Translations under genes and position numbers: made by a program
In this document: in pieces, positions 4,993 through 7,343 of the stretch
How positions within the stretch are numbered: position 1 is the stretch's first letter
Layout: each line of letters begins with the position of its first letter
Notes under the pieces: generated by a model
The model's input: only the letters and a program-made list of their open reading frames with translations
Database searches by the model: none
Told to the model about the DNA's origin: nothing
Assembly (NCBI GenBank): GCA_913009475.1
Contig: CAJVYJ010000086.1
Location: 1 to 7,343, forward strand
Direction of reading: 5' to 3'
DNA from: an uncultured Actinomycetes bacterium
GTDB taxonomy: Bacteria; Actinomycetota; Aquicultoria; CAJVYJ01
DNA: 7,343 bases

Positions 4993-5277
4993 ATGAGCGG
5001 AATTATTATGTATCATGGCGCCGAGTGTCCCCATTGCCGGGCAATGATGCCTCTAGTAGACAAATTGCGGGATGAGGATAATATCGATATTGAGAAAAAA
5101 GAGGTTCGGCACAACCAAGCCAATGCCGATGAGATGAGGTCGCATCAGGATATCATAGCTCCGGCGTGCGGTGGTGACCTTGGGGTACCGGGGTTTTACA
5201 ACACAACTACCAACGAGGCGCTCTGCGGTGAAATATCTTATGAAAAGTTGAAAGAATGGGCCGCGGCTAATAAGTAG
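4993..5277 (+). CDS. Thioredoxin/glutaredoxin-like protein with CPHC active site
   Basis: These 94 residues have a minimal thioredoxin fold. Beta strand GIIMYHGAE leads to the active site C12-P-H-C15 and helix RAMMPLVDKLRDE; a cis-proline motif VP66GFYN comes later, followed by a C-terminal helix (YEKLKEWAAANK). There is no signal peptide, so it acts in the cytoplasm. CPHC differs from the CGPC of thioredoxin and the CPYC of glutaredoxin and is the DsbA-type sequence; in a cytoplasmic redoxin it would set an unusual redox potential. Two more cysteines, C59 (PACGGDLG, just before the cis-Pro) and C78 (EALCGE), face the region expected around the active site. It is the last gene of the cassette, 4 nt after the FTR gene, and I infer that it is the substrate of that reductase. 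Its own clients are unknown. It ends 2 nt from the convergent treT stop. Confidence 0.88.
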   Translation: MSGIIMYHGAECPHCRAMMPLVDKLRDEDNIDIEKKEVRHNQANADEMRSHQDIIAPACGGDLGVPGFYNTTTNEALCGEISYEKLKEWAAANK

Positions 5278-5279
5278 TA

Positions 5280-6518
5280 TTACAATAACGATTTAAACAG
5301 CTCCAGCTCGTCCTTGATTAGTCGCGTAATCAAAAAGTTTTCTCTAATGTATTTCTTACCGGCCACACCTAAGGCATGGGCTTCATCCTCATTCTTCATC
5401 AACCGCAGAATTTTGTCGGCGCATTCTTCAATCGTATCGATTAAGAAGCCGCCGCCGCCTTTTAGTTGCATGGGTATCCCGCCGGCGTTTCCAGCAACCA
5501 CGGGTGTTTCTTTCCATAAAGCTTCGGAGACTACTAAGCCGAAACCTTCCCGAATGGATTTTTGCACGATTATCTTAGACAGGCGCTGAAAGGCATTGAC
5601 TTCAACATTGCTGACACCGGTTAGATTAGTGAAAAGATGAAAATTAGGGTCAACACGATCTTCTACGGTTAATTTTGAGTAAGTTGCCCATGAGGACGGG
5701 TCGTCCAAAGCCATTGAGCCGACCAGGGCCAGATGAATATCGGGCATCTCTTTTTTGACCAAGCGGTAAGCCTTGATGACCCCCATTGGGTCTTTCCATT
5801 TATCGAAGCGTGAAACTTGCGTAATAAATATTTCATGCGGGAATATGCCCAGCCAAGATAATAAATTTCTGGCCATCTTGTGAGATAAAGCCATGTTTTT
5901 TGGGCTCAGCGGATCTATCGCCGGTGGTATTATCGCTACTTCCGGTTGGGAGAAGTCCGGTGGTACGAACTTAGCCATAGTAAATATAGCTTTATCATAA
6001 ATAGCGACAAAATTTCTAATGTATTCCCAGACTTCCATGTTCGGCTGTGAGGTATCTATGTGACAGCGCCAGATCCATTTAGCCTTACCCCGGCTGCGGC
6101 AACAATCAAGTAAGGCCGCCGGTTGAGGGTCGTGAACAATGATAATATCGTAATTGTCGGGATCGATCTCGTGGGAATTGATGAAATTATAATTTAAGTA
6201 AGTCTCTCGATCATGTTGGCGATTCAAGTAATTGTGGCCACCTTGAAGAGCGTCATGAATTTCTTTAGTTACTTTAAAAAATTGCTCATCGCCTGCGATT
6301 ATCCGCCACTCTACCTTAAGTCCAAGGTCATTTTCCAAGGGGACAACTGAACGCAGCAATTCGGAGACACCGCCGCCGTACGGGGTTGCGTTAATATTTA
6401 ATACTCTAAGATTGTGCAGCGGCTTAGCCAGTCGCTTTAAGTCGTTGATGGCCTCTTTGCCGACTATTTCACTATATGAGTGAATTGATTGACGTCCGGT
6501 ATTAACAAGTTGAAGCAT
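5280..6518 (-). CDS. treT: Trehalose synthase TreT-type glycosyltransferase (GT4)
   Basis: The 412 residues match trehalose glycosyltransferring synthase, which makes trehalose from NDP-glucose and glucose (reversibly in archaeal enzymes, about the same length). It has two Rossmann domains of GT-B fold. The N-terminal one has NATPYGGGVSELLRSVVPL (43-61), the family hallmark, then WRIIAGDEQFF (71-81), VHDPQP (128-133) and WRCHIDTS (150-157). The C-terminal one has QVSRFDKWKDP (234-244), LVGSMA (265-270), and the nucleotide-sugar site EGFGLVVSE (324-332, EX7E) with GNAGGIP (343-349). It is cytoplasmic and probably serves osmotic or stress protection. The ATG at 6518 has a weak GCGGA at 7 nt; a better AGGAAGG is too far away (14 nt). 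A TAATAT (6545-6550) might be a -10 box. The methyltransferase gene ends 74 nt upstream on the same strand, so the two may be co-transcribed. A GT4 trehalose phosphorylase is the main alternative. Confidence 0.88.
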   Translation of the reverse strand: MLQLVNTGRQSIHSYSEIVGKEAINDLKRLAKPLHNLRVLNINATPYGGGVSELLRSVVPLENDLGLKVEWRIIAGDEQFFKVTKEIHDALQGGHNYLNRQHDRETYLNYNFINSHEIDPDNYDIIIVHDPQPAALLDCCRSRGKAKWIWRCHIDTSQPNMEVWEYIRNFVAIYDKAIFTMAKFVPPDFSQPEVAIIPPAIDPLSPKNMALSHKMARNLLSWLGIFPHEIFITQVSRFDKWKDPMGVIKAYRLVKKEMPDIHLALVGSMALDDPSSWATYSKLTVEDRVDPNFHLFTNLTGVSNVEVNAFQRLSKIIVQKSIREGFGLVVSEALWKETPVVAGNAGGIPMQLKGGGGFLIDTIEECADKILRLMKNEDEAHALGVAGKKYIRENFLITRLIKDELELFKSLL

Positions 6519-6592
6519 CAGAATATCCGCTACCTTCCTAATTTATATTATCTTTGCCCTAAAAAGAGGTAGATTAAACTAAAATCAGTTGG

Positions 6593-7294
6593 TTATACGA
6601 AGAAGGGAACGTTTTTTATATAATCTTGATATTCGGTGAATTCCGCGGCGACCTCTTTTTCCTCTATTAGGCTGACCCGAACGTATTTATATATTAATAT
6701 TGGGACGAAGATAAATGAAAGTATCGTCGGCCAGCCGATGAACCAACCGATAATTACCAGTATAAACCCAAGATATTGTGGATGCCGTGAATAAGAATAA
6801 ATGCTCTTGGTGACCAGCCCCGATTTTTTTATATTTCTAAATAAAGTTATCCAACCCAGCATAATCAATATTGAACCCAAGATGATTAATACCGCGCCGT
6901 ACGCCATAGCCAGGTCCATGCCGAAACCAACATTTAAAAGAGTGAACTGAAGGACATTAGGAGGCAGGGGAGCTGAGGGAGAGTAGAAATACTTGGAAGC
7001 GAATAGTACTGTTAGGGGAATACCGTACATCTCAATAAATAGGGAGACAAAAAAAGCTCCCACCAGCCCATACTCCGTCCACTTGGCCTTTCTTCTAAAC
7101 GATAGAGGTATCAAGAATGCGGCAAACAACAAGATGTTCAAGACAACGATTTGCCATTTGCCGCTGATGAGCCTGGTGATAATATTACCGGTTATGTAAC
7201 TATAGAAATGTAGGTAAAAATCTCCGAGGAAAAAAAACGGAAATATAAACAGTGCCGACAATAATATTCTTTTGATAAGATTTTTTTTAGCCAT
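6593..7294 (-). CDS. Membrane methyltransferase, isoprenylcysteine carboxyl methyltransferase/PEMT family
   Basis: A 233-residue multispanning membrane protein with TM segments at about 8-28, 48-65, 75-98, 126-151 and 173-204 (the last probably a helical hairpin). The C-terminal part carries the family signature: GLVTKSIYSYSRHPQYLGF (159-177, RHPQY at 170-174), then EEKEVAAEFTEYQDYIKNVPFF (211-232). These residues bind S-adenosylmethionine and form the active site in ICMT and phospholipid N-methyltransferases. Bacterial members methylate lipids or unknown substrates; there are no prenylated CAAX proteins to suggest the eukaryotic role. The substrate cannot be told. The ATG at 7294 gives a complete N-terminus (MAKKNLIKRI before TM1), but no Shine-Dalgarno site is visible in the 20 bases before it. 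It is followed at 74 nt by treT on the same strand. Confidence 0.87.
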   Translation of the reverse strand: MAKKNLIKRILLSALFIFPFFFLGDFYLHFYSYITGNIITRLISGKWQIVVLNILLFAAFLIPLSFRRKAKWTEYGLVGAFFVSLFIEMYGIPLTVLFASKYFYSPSAPLPPNVLQFTLLNVGFGMDLAMAYGAVLIILGSILIMLGWITLFRNIKKSGLVTKSIYSYSRHPQYLGFILVIIGWFIGWPTILSFIFVPILIYKYVRVSLIEEKEVAAEFTEYQDYIKNVPFFV

Positions 7295-7311
7295 ATAATA
7301 AGGTAGCGAGA

Positions 7312-7338
7312 GACAGTATTGTTTGTTGAAATACTATC
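7312..7338 (-). repeat. Inverted repeat upstream of the methyltransferase gene
   Basis: On the minus strand GATAGTATT pairs with AATACTGTC around a 9-nt loop: eight Watson-Crick pairs and one U-G. It ends about 18 nt before the ATG at 7294. It could be an operator or an mRNA leader hairpin. It lacks a T-run, and the window ends too close to see what lies upstream. Confidence 0.4.
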
Positions 7339-7343
7339 TCATC

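Overview
The window reads as the end of a draft-genome or metagenome contig from an uncultured bacterium. Bacterial identity rests on Shine-Dalgarno sites, one textbook sigma-70-type promoter, tightly packed co-directional genes and interspersed hairpin repeats. Such repeats are common in genomes of candidate-phylum bacteria. The gene set (a TreT-type trehalose synthase, a stand-alone ferredoxin:thioredoxin reductase catalytic subunit, a tiny rubredoxin-like protein) fits an anaerobic candidate phylum, but I cannot assign a phylum from this sequence alone.

Layout. Positions 1-166 are not biological: 109-166 is the 58-base Illumina TruSeq universal (P5) adapter, and 1-108 is the poly-A and noise of a read that ran past it, seen on the opposite strand. 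The real sequence starts at 167, inside the last codons of an FtsX/MacB-type ABC permease (minus strand). The permease is preceded by its ATPase (2528-3247) and a near-perfect promoter (3284-3311). Upstream on the same strand lies a small 2TM-domain protein (3323-3616). A gene-free stretch of about 900 bases (3665-4540) follows. It is packed with hairpin repeats: a 54-bp exact direct repeat in two copies, a diverged inverted relative, a second hairpin family whose two copies differ by compensatory stem changes, a C-rich hairpin, a perfect 40-bp palindrome, and two REP-like hairpins.

On the plus strand, 4555-5277 holds the most interesting unit: three small genes encoding a 47-aa rubredoxin-like zinc-ribbon/iron protein, an 89-aa ferredoxin:thioredoxin reductase (FTR) catalytic-subunit homologue, and a 94-aa CPHC thioredoxin/glutaredoxin-like protein. 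Read together they look like a self-contained disulfide-reducing chain (electron carrier, then Fe-S disulfide reductase, then redoxin). No FTR variable subunit and no NADPH thioredoxin reductase are in the window. The FTR homologue has Trp where plant and cyanobacterial enzymes have the catalytic-site His.

The cassette converges, with a 2-nt gap, on a minus-strand trehalose synthase (TreT, 5280-6518). Upstream of that on the same strand is a membrane methyltransferase of the isoprenylcysteine carboxyl methyltransferase/PEMT type (6593-7294). Six-frame ORFs inside 3659-4474 are translations of the repeats and are not annotated as genes.
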